Positions 45,169 to 53,374 of a stretch of DNA of 64,000 nucleotides are shown one piece after another (position 1 is the stretch's first letter; every line of letters starts with the position of its first letter). The stretch lies in contig CAVWGG010000006.1 of NCBI GenBank assembly GCA_963754535.1, positions 186,001 to 250,000 of the forward strand, written 5' to 3'. The DNA comes from RPQJ01 sp963754535 (GTDB lineage Bacteria > Pseudomonadota > Gammaproteobacteria > Steroidobacterales > Steroidobacteraceae). The notes beneath the pieces were generated by a model. The model was not told the origin of the DNA. It searched no databases and worked only from the letters and a program-made list of their open reading frames with translations. The position numbers were made by a program, and so were the translations under genes.

Positions 45169-45540
45169 ATGCGTCTTGCTGCCCTGCTCGCCCTGCCGAC
45201 GCTCGCCCTCCTCCTGCTCGCAGCGCACCTGCTCCATTCAGGCGTGATGCCGCTGGCGGCGCTCGCGATCCTGCTGGTCGGATTGCTGGCCGTGCCGCGG
45301 CCCTGGGCCGCACGGACGCTGCAGGTCGTCCTGGCCGTCGCGGTGATCGAATGGATCCTGACCGCCGTGGGTCTCGCGCAGCTGCGCCTGCGTCACGACG
45401 AGCCCTATGTCAGGCTGGCCGCAATCCTCGGGTCCGTCACGCTCTTCACGGCCCTCGCGGCGGTCGCGTTCCAGCACCCGTTGCTGCGGGCGTACTTCGG
45501 GCTGGCCTCGAAGCCAGCGGCCGGGGCCGCGACAGGCTGA
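45169..45540 (+). CDS. small integral membrane protein
   Basis: The 123-aa protein (ATG 45169) is mostly four hydrophobic segments (about 3-20, 25-42, 48-65 and 80-100), separated by short Arg-containing loops. No family is recognised. It is probably co-transcribed with the DUF1840 gene. Confidence 0.7.
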   Translation: MRLAALLALPTLALLLLAAHLLHSGVMPLAALAILLVGLLAVPRPWAARTLQVVLAVAVIEWILTAVGLAQLRLRHDEPYVRLAAILGSVTLFTALAAVAFQHPLLRAYFGLASKPAAGAATG

Positions 45541-45653
45541 ACGGCCGGCCGCGCCGAGGCGTGGCCGACATGGGTTGGGGCCGCCTGTCCGGTCAGGTAA
45601 TCTTGGCGCCTCCGTGCCCACGGCACGATCCCACCTAAGGACAGACTCAGTCT

Positions 45654-47897
45654 ATGAAGACCCTGCTGGCCACTGCTGGCGCCTGCGCGCTGCTCACCCT
45701 CGCCACCGTCGACGCTGCCGATATGAAGTCCACCGACGCGTCCGCCGCCCCTGCCAACGTGCTGCTCGCCCCGTGGAAGGGACCGTACGGCGGCATTCCG
45801 CCTTTCGACAAGGTCAAGGTCGCCGACCTGCAGCCTGCCCTCGAGGCGGCGATGACGCAGCAGCTGGCCGAGATCGATCGCATCGCGAGCGATCCGGCGG
45901 CACCGACGTTCGAGAACACGATCGCGGCGATGGAACGCACCGGCCGCACGCTCGATCGCGTCGCCACCGTGTACGGGATCTACAGTTCGACGCTCAACGA
46001 CGATGCCGTGCAGGCCGTCGAGCGTGAAATGGCGCCCAAGCTGGCCGCATTCAGCGACCAGATCACGCAGAACCAGCCGCTGTTCGAGCGCATCGCGCAG
46101 GTCTACGACACGCGTGAAACAGCGGGCCTCACGCCCGAGCAGCAGCGCCTGACCTGGGTGTATTACACGAACTTCGTGCGCGCGGGCGCCAAGCTGGACG
46201 CCGCGGCCAAGAAGCGCACGGCGGAGATCAACCAGGAGCTCGCCAAGCTGTTCACGGCCTTCGGCCAGAACGTGCTGAAGGACGAGAACGACGGCGTGAT
46301 CTACGTCGAGAAGGAAGCCGACCTCGCGGGCCTGCCGCAGGGCGTTCGCGACGGCATGGCGCAAGGCGCCGAGGGCCGCGGCCAGAAGGGCAAGTGGGCG
46401 ATCGCCAACACGCGCTCGAGCATCGAGCCGTTCCTGACGTACTCCGACAACCGCGCGCTGCGCGAGCAGGCCTGGCGCATGTTCGTGAACCGCGGCGACA
46501 ACGGCGGCGCGACCGACAACAACGCCATCATCACGCAGATCCTGCAGCTGCGGGCCGAACGCGCGAAGCTGCTCGGGTTCCCGACGCACGCACACTGGCG
46601 TCTCGAGAACACGATGGCGAAGACGCCAGAGCGCGCCATGGAACTCATGGAAGCGGTCTGGACGCCGGCCGTCGCGCGGGTCCACGAGGAAGTCGCGGAC
46701 ATGCAGAAGATCGCCGACGACGAGAAGGCCGGCATCAAGATCGAGCCGTGGGACTACCGCTACTACGCCGAAAAGGTGCGCAAGGCGAAGTACGACCTCG
46801 ACGAGACGCAGATCACGCCGTACATGCAGCTCGAGAACCTGCGCGAAGGCATGTTCTACATGGCCAGGGAGCTGTTCGGCTTCCACTTCAAGCCGGTCGA
46901 CGCGGCGAAGGTGCCCGTCTACCACCCTGACGTCCGCGTGTGGGAAGTCACGAACCCGCAGGGCGAGCTCGTCGGACTCTGGTATTTCGACCCGTACGCG
47001 CGCAAGGGCAAGCGTTCGGGCGCGTGGATGAATGCCTACCGCAACCAGGAGCGCTTCGACGGCGACGTCAAGACGATCGTTTCGAACAACTCGAACTTCG
47101 TGAAGGGCAAGCCCGGTGAGCCGGTGCTGATCAGCTGGGAGGACGCACGCACGCTGTTCCACGAATTCGGCCACGCGCTGCATGGCCTGAGCTCGAACGT
47201 GAACTACCCGTCGGTGTCGGGCACGGCCGTGGCGCGTGACTACGTCGAGTTCCCCTCGCAGGTACTGGAGCACTGGCTGTCGACGCCCGAGATCCTCAAC
47301 CGCTATGCGCTGCACTACCAGACCGGCAAGCCGATCCCGCGCGAGCTGGTTGCCAAGATCGAAGCGGCCGACAAGTTCAACCAGGGCTTCAAGACGGTCG
47401 AATACCTCTCGAGCGCGCTGATCGACATGAAGCTGCACCTCGCCGGTTCCCAGAAGATCGACCCGGACAAGTTCGAGCGCGAAACGCTCGCGAGCATGGG
47501 CATGCCCTCCGAGATCGTGATGCGGCACCGCACGCCGCAGTTCAACCACGTGTTCTCCGGCGACGGCTATTCGGCCGGGTACTACAGCTACCTGTGGTCG
47601 GACACGCTGACCGCCGATGCGTGGGAAGCGTTCACCGAGGCGGGCGGCCCGTGGGACAAGGCCGTCGCAAAGCGCTTGCGCGACAACGTGTTCTCGGTCG
47701 GCAACACGATCGACCCGGCGGATGGTTACCGCCAGTTTCGCGGGCGTGACGCGGGCATCGCGGCGCTGATGCGCAAGCGCGGTTTCCCGGTGCCGCGCGC
47801 GCGCCGGCTGCGGGCGCCAAGTAGGCGCCCGCGCGAGGGGATAGGGGTTGGGGGATGGGGGATCCTCGAGCCGCGCTTTCAGCGCGGGTCCGACTAA
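45654..47897 (+). CDS. exported M3-family oligopeptidase (Dcp-like)
   Basis: The frame codes for 747 aa, starting with a signal peptide (MKTLLATAGACALLTLATVDA). The M3 catalytic motif LFHEFGHALHGLSS lies near residue 500 with the downstream Glu region (YVEFPSQVLEHW). The last about 25 residues look wrong: after RKRGFPVP the frame runs through a CGCGCGCG tract and into the G-rich array, stopping at 47895. A two-base change in that tract would give PVPRAPAAGAK and a TAG at 47822-47824, the normal end for the family. It should degrade short peptides in the periplasm. Confidence 0.93.
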   Translation: MKTLLATAGACALLTLATVDAADMKSTDASAAPANVLLAPWKGPYGGIPPFDKVKVADLQPALEAAMTQQLAEIDRIASDPAAPTFENTIAAMERTGRTLDRVATVYGIYSSTLNDDAVQAVEREMAPKLAAFSDQITQNQPLFERIAQVYDTRETAGLTPEQQRLTWVYYTNFVRAGAKLDAAAKKRTAEINQELAKLFTAFGQNVLKDENDGVIYVEKEADLAGLPQGVRDGMAQGAEGRGQKGKWAIANTRSSIEPFLTYSDNRALREQAWRMFVNRGDNGGATDNNAIITQILQLRAERAKLLGFPTHAHWRLENTMAKTPERAMELMEAVWTPAVARVHEEVADMQKIADDEKAGIKIEPWDYRYYAEKVRKAKYDLDETQITPYMQLENLREGMFYMARELFGFHFKPVDAAKVPVYHPDVRVWEVTNPQGELVGLWYFDPYARKGKRSGAWMNAYRNQERFDGDVKTIVSNNSNFVKGKPGEPVLISWEDARTLFHEFGHALHGLSSNVNYPSVSGTAVARDYVEFPSQVLEHWLSTPEILNRYALHYQTGKPIPRELVAKIEAADKFNQGFKTVEYLSSALIDMKLHLAGSQKIDPDKFERETLASMGMPSEIVMRHRTPQFNHVFSGDGYSAGYYSYLWSDTLTADAWEAFTEAGGPWDKAVAKRLRDNVFSVGNTIDPADGYRQFRGRDAGIAALMRKRGFPVPRARRLRAPSRRPREGIGVGGWGILEPRFQRGSD

Positions 47898-47930
47898 CCC
47901 CTAACCCCTAACCCCTAACCCGTAACCCCT
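47837..47930. repeat. paired TTAGGGG-type arrays between M3 peptidase and ptrB
   Basis: A G-rich array (47837-47863) follows the M3 gene on its sense strand. A second array (47893-47930, four TAACCCC units plus variants) is G-rich on the ptrB strand. The two are mutually inverted and could pair as a bidirectional end signal, with a GC-rich inner hairpin (47870-47888). The ptrB stop TAG lies within the second array. Confidence 0.85.
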
Positions 47931-50011
47931 GCAGCGTTCGTGCTGCGACCAAGCTCCGCTTGGTCGAGCACGAACGCGTATTCCTCGGCTACCTCGTGCA
48001 GGTGCTCGAACCGGCCCGACTTGCCGCCATGGCCGGCCTCCAGGTTGACGCGCATCACCAGCAGCCGGTCATCGGTCTTGAGACGCCGCAGCCTGGCGAC
48101 CCATTTCGCGGGCTCGTAGTACTGCACCTGGCTGTCCCAGAGACCCGTCGTGACGTAAAGCGCCGGATACGCCTGCGCAGTCACGTTGTCGTACGGCGAA
48201 TAACTCAGCATGTAGTCGTAGAACGCGCGCTCGTTCGGGTCGCCCCACTCGTCGTATTCGTTCGTCGTCAGCGGGATGCTCTCGTCCAGCATGGTGGTCA
48301 CGATGTCGACGAACGGCACGTGCGCGACGATGCCACGGTAAAGCTCGGGCGCCATGTTCGCCGCCGCAGCGACGAGCAGGCCGCCGGCGCTGCCGCCGCG
48401 TGCGAATACCCGTTTCGCGTCCGCGTACCCCGCAGCGACGAGGTGCCGCGTCACGTCGATGAAATCCTCGAACGAATGCTTCTTCTCGAGCAGCCGGCCC
48501 GCGTCGTACCAGCGGCGGCCACGCTCCTGGCCTCCCCGCACCTGTGCGATCGCATAGACGAAGCCGCGATCGAGCAACGACAGCACGCTCGAGGAGAACA
48601 GCGGGTCGGACGAAATGCCGTACGCCCCGTAGCCATACTGCAGGAGCGGCGCACTGCCGTCGCGACGGAAAAGGCTGCGGCGATAGACAATCGCGACGGG
48701 CACGCGCTCACCGTCCCGCGCCGGCACCCACAGGTATTCGGTCTCGTAGCGCGACGAATCGAAATCGCCGAGCACCGGTTCGCGCTTCAGCAGCAACCGC
48801 TCGCCAGTCCGCGTGTCGTAGTCGTAGGTGGTGCGCGGCGTGGTGAGCGACGTGTAGGTGTAACGCACGACCTCGCTGTCCGCCTCCTCGTTCGCATCCA
48901 GCGCCATGCGGTATGCGGGCTCGGCTGAATCGATGTGGAATTCGCGCCCGCCGTGCCACGGCCGGATGCGGATCTTGCGCAGGCCCTCGACTCGCTCCTC
49001 GATCGCGAGGAAGTTGTCGAACACGTCGAATCCCGCCACCAGCACGTCGTCACGGTGCGCGACGAGCTCGCGCCAGCGCGCGCGTTGCCCCGCATCCTCA
49101 GCCGATGCCTCGAACAGCCGGAAATTCACCGCCTGCCAGTTGCTGCGAATCACCCAGCGCTCACCGACGTGGTCCACCGAATATTCGTGCCCACGGATGC
49201 GCGGCAGGAACACCTTGAAGGCCAGTGCGGGATCGTCGAGCGGCGCATAGCGGACTTCCGTCGTGACCGTGCTGCTCGAGTCGATCAGGAGGAAGCGCCG
49301 GTCCTTCGTGAGACCGACGGACGTGTAGAACGCCTCGTCCGCCTCCTCGTGCACGACCGGGTCGTGCGCGGGATCGGTGCCGAGCTCGTGCACACGCACG
49401 CGCAGCCCCAGCAGCGTGACCGGATCTTTCTCGACGTACAGCACGCGGCGGTTGTCCGCCGCCCACACGATGCCTTCTTCGACGTTCGGGACCACGTCCG
49501 GCAGCAGCTCGCCCGTCACCATTGACTTGAAGCGCAGCGTGTACTGGCGACGACCGACGGCGTCTTCGGTGTAGGCGAGCAGGTGGTTGTCGTGGCTCAC
49601 CTCGATCGAGCCGACGTCATAGTAATCGAGACCGCGTGCGTTCTCGCGCAGGTCCAGCAGTACCTGTTCGTGGCCCTCGGCGCTGCCGGCCCGGCGTGCG
49701 TAAACGGGATATTCGTCCCCGGTGTCGTAGCGATGCAGGTACCAGTAGCCGTTGTCGCGGTAGGGCACGCTCGAATCGTCCTGGCGGATGCGTCCGACGA
49801 TCTCCGCGTACAACTCGGCTTCGAGCGGCCGCAGCGATGCCGTCATCGCCTCGCGATACGCGTTCTCGGCGCGCAGGTGCTCGAGCACGTCGGGCGACGT
49901 GCGCGTGTCGTCGCGCAGCCAGTAATATTCGTCCACCCGGAAGCCGTGCGGCGACGGGACGTCGTGCGGCCTGACCGGGGCGATCGGTGGCGGGAGCGGT
50001 CCCTGGCTCAT
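47915..50011 (-). CDS. ptrB: oligopeptidase B (S9A prolyl-oligopeptidase family)
   Basis: The 698-aa protein has an N-terminal propeller region (VDEYYWLRDDTRTSPDVLEHL...) and a C-terminal hydrolase domain. The nucleophile is in FARGGSAGGLLVAAA, the Asp in TTGLWDSQVQYYEP and the His in EAGHGGKSG. It lacks a signal peptide, so it acts in the cytoplasm on peptides after basic residues. Ten bases separate it from the upstream M48 lipoprotein gene, so the two are probably one transcript. Confidence 0.95.
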   Translation of the reverse strand: MSQGPLPPPIAPVRPHDVPSPHGFRVDEYYWLRDDTRTSPDVLEHLRAENAYREAMTASLRPLEAELYAEIVGRIRQDDSSVPYRDNGYWYLHRYDTGDEYPVYARRAGSAEGHEQVLLDLRENARGLDYYDVGSIEVSHDNHLLAYTEDAVGRRQYTLRFKSMVTGELLPDVVPNVEEGIVWAADNRRVLYVEKDPVTLLGLRVRVHELGTDPAHDPVVHEEADEAFYTSVGLTKDRRFLLIDSSSTVTTEVRYAPLDDPALAFKVFLPRIRGHEYSVDHVGERWVIRSNWQAVNFRLFEASAEDAGQRARWRELVAHRDDVLVAGFDVFDNFLAIEERVEGLRKIRIRPWHGGREFHIDSAEPAYRMALDANEEADSEVVRYTYTSLTTPRTTYDYDTRTGERLLLKREPVLGDFDSSRYETEYLWVPARDGERVPVAIVYRRSLFRRDGSAPLLQYGYGAYGISSDPLFSSSVLSLLDRGFVYAIAQVRGGQERGRRWYDAGRLLEKKHSFEDFIDVTRHLVAAGYADAKRVFARGGSAGGLLVAAAANMAPELYRGIVAHVPFVDIVTTMLDESIPLTTNEYDEWGDPNERAFYDYMLSYSPYDNVTAQAYPALYVTTGLWDSQVQYYEPAKWVARLRRLKTDDRLLVMRVNLEAGHGGKSGRFEHLHEVAEEYAFVLDQAELGRSTNAAGVTG

Positions 50012-50021
50012 GGCAGGCGGG

Positions 50022-50849
50022 TCAAATGCCCGCCGGTCCCATGCGCACCGGATACCTCGGGTGCGCGCCGCCCGCCTGGTAGTAGGGCATCATCTTGGGC
50101 GCGAGCGCACGGAGGCGATCCTGTCGCGTGGCATCGCTCGGATGCGTGCTCAGGAACTCGGGCGGCGCGCTGCCGCCGACCTTCGCCATCTTTTGCCACA
50201 GCGTGACGGCCGAGCGCGGGTCGTAGCCCGCACGGGCCGCGAGCTCGATGCCGATCTGGTCGGCCTCGTTCTCCGACGTGCGGCTGTTCGGGAGCTTGAT
50301 CGCAACGGTCGCGGCCGCGGCCGCCATCGCCATCGCTTGCCCCGGATTGTCCGACATGATGCCGGCCGCAAGGATGCCGGCATTGGCGGCCATCGCAGTC
50401 GACATGCGCTCCGCCGTGTGGTTTGCAAGCGCGTGCGCGATCTCGTGGCCCATGACCTGTGCGAGCTCGTCATCGGTCGGATCGACCTTGGTGATCAAGC
50501 CGGTGTATAGCGCCATGCGCCCCCCCGCCATGCACCACGCGTTGACGGCCTTCGGATCGTCAATGACCTGCACGCTCCACTGCCACTTCGAGCTGTCGGG
50601 CCGCATCTTCACGGCCTGCGCCACCAGGCGCTCGGTGATCACGCGCACCCGCTCCAGCACGCGCGGGTCGGTGACGAGCTTGCCCTCCTTCTGGTACTTG
50701 CCCATCTCCTGGGCATAGGCCTGGCGCGACGAGCTGATCGCCTGGTCTTCGGAGATGATCATGAATTGCTTGCGCCCCGTGGGGCTGGTCGCGCAGGCAG
50801 CGACGAGCAGCGCGAACGCCGCGGCTATCAATGGCTTGCGAAAGTTCAT
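50022..50849 (-). CDS. M48-family metallopeptidase lipoprotein
   Basis: The ATG at 50849 gives 275 aa with a signal peptide ending in the lipobox LLVAAC. The zinc motif HEIAHALANH is near residue 140 and the third ligand region is SENEADQIGIELAARAGYDPR. This is the BepA/LoiP-type outer-membrane-associated M48 peptidase, connected in other bacteria with quality control of outer-membrane proteins. It precedes ptrB on the same strand. Confidence 0.92.
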   Translation of the reverse strand: MNFRKPLIAAAFALLVAACATSPTGRKQFMIISEDQAISSSRQAYAQEMGKYQKEGKLVTDPRVLERVRVITERLVAQAVKMRPDSSKWQWSVQVIDDPKAVNAWCMAGGRMALYTGLITKVDPTDDELAQVMGHEIAHALANHTAERMSTAMAANAGILAAGIMSDNPGQAMAMAAAAATVAIKLPNSRTSENEADQIGIELAARAGYDPRSAVTLWQKMAKVGGSAPPEFLSTHPSDATRQDRLRALAPKMMPYYQAGGAHPRYPVRMGPAGI

Positions 50850-50967
50850 CCTGAATCCCTTGGTCCTGCAGAACGATGTCGGAATGGAAGTGATCATGCC
50901 TCGCCGCGCCCCCGGTAGAAAGGCCGTGCGGGCACAACCCGGTTCAGAGTGAGGTAAGCTCGGCCCG

Positions 50968-51828
50968 ATGGCGCTGCACGTTGCGCGCCCGGAGGCAGTG
51001 ATGTCGCGGCCGTCCCATGCCCGAGTGTCCGCCAGCGGTGTAGTCCTCCATGTAAGACAGGCAGGAAACGGCCCTGTCGTCCTGCTGCTGCACGGCTTTC
51101 CGGATTCCTCCGCACTCTGGCACGACGTAACGCCACTGCTCGTTGCGGCGGGTTATCGCGTCATCGCGCCGGATCTGCGTGGTTTCGGTCAATCGGACGC
51201 GCCGGCGTCCGTTGGCGACTATGCGCTGGGACACATCGTCGCCGATCTCCGCACACTGATCGGACGGCTGGCGGGCGACGAGCCCGTGCGCGTGATTGGT
51301 CACGACTGGGGCGCGGTCGCGGGCTGGTGCCTCGCACTGGAACACCCACAGCTCGTACGGTCACAGGTTGCGCTGTCGGTGGGGCATCCACGCCAGTACG
51401 CCGTGGCGGGGATCGAGCAGAAGCTCAAGGGCCTCTACACGCTCGCATGGCAGGTACCGGGGGCAGCGGAGCGCTGGCTCGCGCAACGCGGCTACGCGGG
51501 CCTGCGTGGCTGGGGACGGCAGCATCCGCGGATCGAGGATTGCGTGAAGGACCTGTCGCGGCCGCGTCGCCTCACGGCCGGTCTCAACTGGTATCGCGCC
51601 AACCTGCGCCGCGTGCTGTTCCGTCCCTGGGAGAATTGCGCCGTGCCGACGCTCGGCGTCTGGAGCAGCGGCGATCACTTCCTCGCCGAAGACCAGATGC
51701 GCGATTCGCAACGGCGCATGCAGGCGCCGTGGCGCTACGAGCGCATCGAAGGCGCGGGACACTGGCTGCCCCTCGAGCAGCCGGAGCGCGTGGCGGAACT
51801 CGCGCTGGAGTGGTTCTCGCAGCATTAG
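50968..51828 (+). CDS. alpha/beta hydrolase, epoxide-hydrolase-like
   Basis: The ATG at 50968 gives 286 aa; an ATG at 51001 (MSRPSHARV) would remove 11 residues. The oxyanion motif is LLLHGFPDSSALW, the nucleophile elbow is VIGHDWGAVAG with Asp as nucleophile, and the His lies in EGAGHWLPLEQPE. A GHDWG elbow is typical of epoxide hydrolases and some haloacetate dehalogenases rather than serine esterases. The substrate is unknown. It is divergent from the M48 gene. Confidence 0.87.
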   Translation: MALHVARPEAVMSRPSHARVSASGVVLHVRQAGNGPVVLLLHGFPDSSALWHDVTPLLVAAGYRVIAPDLRGFGQSDAPASVGDYALGHIVADLRTLIGRLAGDEPVRVIGHDWGAVAGWCLALEHPQLVRSQVALSVGHPRQYAVAGIEQKLKGLYTLAWQVPGAAERWLAQRGYAGLRGWGRQHPRIEDCVKDLSRPRRLTAGLNWYRANLRRVLFRPWENCAVPTLGVWSSGDHFLAEDQMRDSQRRMQAPWRYERIEGAGHWLPLEQPERVAELALEWFSQH

Positions 51829-51838
51829 AGGAAGGGGA

Positions 51839-51864
51839 CGGAGGTTCTGCCTCCTGACCGCGTT
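51839..51864 (-). repeat. hairpin segment shared with the end of coiled-coil copy 1
   Basis: This GGAGG...CCTCC inverted repeat matches the reverse complement of about 41842-41867 with one base different. It marks the far end of the duplicated unit at copy 2 and could form a weak hairpin after that gene, 210 bp from its stop. Confidence 0.7.
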
Positions 51865-52076
51865 GGTTTCTTCCAACTGCGTTGTGTCTGCGTCGGTCCA
51901 GCGGCTTGGGGTCACCCCGAAAAGCAGACGTTCACGAATGCGAGCAACCGGCAGTCGCCACGAGCGGACCGTCGACTCCTGCTTTGGAACGGCTGTATCG
52001 GAGCAACACCTGCAGCGCACGGGCCGGGGCAGTACCCTCCCGCACCTCGGTCCCGATTTTTCTGGGCGCGCCGCGT

Positions 52077-52850
52077 TCAGGGCGAGGGCAGGCCGCGGCT
52101 CGGGCGGGCAGGGCCTTTGGAATTCCTGTCCGCCGGCTGCTCGATGGCTTCCAACAGATTCGTGTCCAGCTCGGGAATCTCCGGCAGGTTCTTCGCATCC
52201 TCGACCAGCGGCTTAAGCTGCTCATGCAGCTTAAGCGACAGCGCGTGCAGGTCGCGATGGCGGCTCACCAAGGTCGCGCCATTACGCAGCACGTCCGCCA
52301 ACCTCTGATCCTGCTGGCGCTTCTCGGTGCGAAGCGTATTCAGTGCGGACTCGACCTGGCGACGCGCATCCGCTTCCTCCTGCTTCTGCTTCTTCAGCGT
52401 GTTCATTTTCGTCAGGACGTTTGCAGGCGTGTCGGCGAGTGCCGTGTTGATTGCCTTGAGCGACTTGTCGCGCTCGGCCAGGCGGTCCTTGACCTTCTGC
52501 AGTTCCTTCGCGGCGGCATCGCGCTGGTTGGCGATCTGCTGCACCGCGCCTTCGAGCGCGGCTTTCGCCTCGATAGCAGCTTTTTGCGCAATCGCCAGGC
52601 CCTGCTCGCTCGCGGCTAGCTTCTTCTCGAGCGCAGTGATGGCGACCGACGCCTCTTCCTTCGCGTTGAAGAGGTCGGTATCCGCCTTGGCGACCTTCTG
52701 CAGAGCACCTTCCAGTGCTTGCTTCAGCTCTTCCTGCGTGCACTCCGGGTCGAGCTTGAGGGCGTCCGTGGCCGCTCGCATCAGGATCTGCTTGCTGATG
52801 GCGAGCTCTTTCCAAACTTTCAATTGAAGGTCTTGTTGCGCTTGACTCAC
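52077..52850 (-). CDS. coiled-coil protein, copy 2 (full length)
   Basis: A GTG at 52850 preceded by GAGG gives 257 aa. An amphipathic N-terminus (QQDLQLKVWKELAISKQILMRAATDALKLDPECTQEEL) leads into a long coiled coil (about 40-200). Then comes a different C-terminal part (HALSLKLHEQLKPLVEDAKNLPEIPELDTNLLEAIEQPADRNSKG). There is no signal peptide or membrane segment. It is the apparently intact parent of the copy at 41201. No known family is recognised; its repeated occurrence with hairpin repeats is its most informative property. Confidence 0.78.
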   Translation of the reverse strand: MSQAQQDLQLKVWKELAISKQILMRAATDALKLDPECTQEELKQALEGALQKVAKADTDLFNAKEEASVAITALEKKLAASEQGLAIAQKAAIEAKAALEGAVQQIANQRDAAAKELQKVKDRLAERDKSLKAINTALADTPANVLTKMNTLKKQKQEEADARRQVESALNTLRTEKRQQDQRLADVLRNGATLVSRHRDLHALSLKLHEQLKPLVEDAKNLPEIPELDTNLLEAIEQPADRNSKGPARPSRGLPSP

Positions 52851-52893
52851 ATCGTTCCTCGCGGGTCATGAATGAAGAAATCGGGGATCCCGA

Positions 52894-52899
52894 ATTATA
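52894..52899 (-). promoter_or_regulatory. -10 box of coiled-coil copy 2
   Basis: TATAAT on the minus strand sits at the position equivalent to TACAAT before copy 1, about 45 bp before the start codon. No convincing -35 box is visible. Confidence 0.5.
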
Positions 52900-53225
52900 G
52901 TCCAGAGCCGGGCAAGCCGCGGCCCGGTCGGATCCGAATGCGTTCGGTGCGTGCCGATAAAGAACTCGATTCCTGCGGTCGAACGCTTCCGAGGCGGTCT
53001 TCAGGCCGATCATGCTCGCGATATCCGGGACCGTGGACGGCTCGAACGCGGCCTGTTGCAGGGGAGGGCCAATGTCTGGATTGGGTCGATATTCCCAGTT
53101 GAGTGGCTGCTTTGGGCGTACGGCGCGCATCCGAACGAGCCCCGCCAGCACGACTTGGTGACGCAGCCATGGAATTTGCTGGTGGAGACCCATTCGTAGC
53201 CGGTGGCGCGGTCGATCAGGCATTC

Positions 53226-53287
53226 GTTCCGGGTCTTTTCCGGGCGAGCGGAAAGGCAGACACGCTCGCCCGGAAAAGACCCGGAAC
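53226..53287 (+). repeat. hairpin repeat copy C (conserved-loop family)
   Basis: Perfect 25-bp arms (53226-53250 and 53263-53287) flank the 12-nt loop GAAAGGCAGACA. Imperfect pairing extends outwards, with GCGGTCGATC on the left against CGATCGTCCGC on the right, to about 53208 and 53310. It lies 376 bp before coiled-coil copy 2. Confidence 0.9.
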
Positions 53288-53351
53288 CAACGCCCTCACC
53301 GATCGTCCGCCCCAGGTCGTTTCCCAATAAGAGTCGGTGACGGCACCTCCG

Positions 53352-53374
53352 ACTAACCCCTATCCCCTATCCCC
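53352..53374 (-). repeat. TTAGGGG-type array at the stop of the flavin oxidoreductase gene
   Basis: On the minus strand it reads AAGGGGATAGGGGATAGGGG then TTAGTC. The gene's stop codon TAG (53367-53369) is within the first unit. The flank CACCTCCGACTAACCCC is shared with the array at 41868. Confidence 0.85.

Larger units (their letters stand above)
52851..53366 (-). other. 516-bp leader of coiled-coil copy 2 with hairpin repeat C
   Basis: No gene is seen. A TATAAT -10 box (52894-52899, minus strand) lies about 45 bp before the GTG. About 250-300 bp further resembles, in inverted orientation, the leader of copy 1. The hairpin repeat C is at 53226-53287. The far end (53346 onward) is the array after the next gene. 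Confidence 0.7.

Noticed and set aside
45405..47549. A 714-codon minus-strand frame opposite the M3 peptidase
   Set aside because: The plus strand has a signal peptide and the HEFGH motif of M3; the opposite frame has no recognisable feature.
47893..47930. TAACCCC repeats as a telomere or linear-replicon end
   Set aside because: The arrays are short, dispersed, internal and placed after stop codons on both strands; nothing else suggests a linear end.
41201..52850. The inverted coiled-coil copies as ends of a composite transposon
   Set aside because: No transposase or integrase is present between or within them, and the genes inside (fadD, cyclophilin, M3, ptrB, M48) look like ordinary chromosomal genes.
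52872..53330. Short frames in the leader of coiled-coil copy 2
   Set aside because: They differ between frames, have no conserved motif, and the homologous leader of copy 1 does not preserve them.
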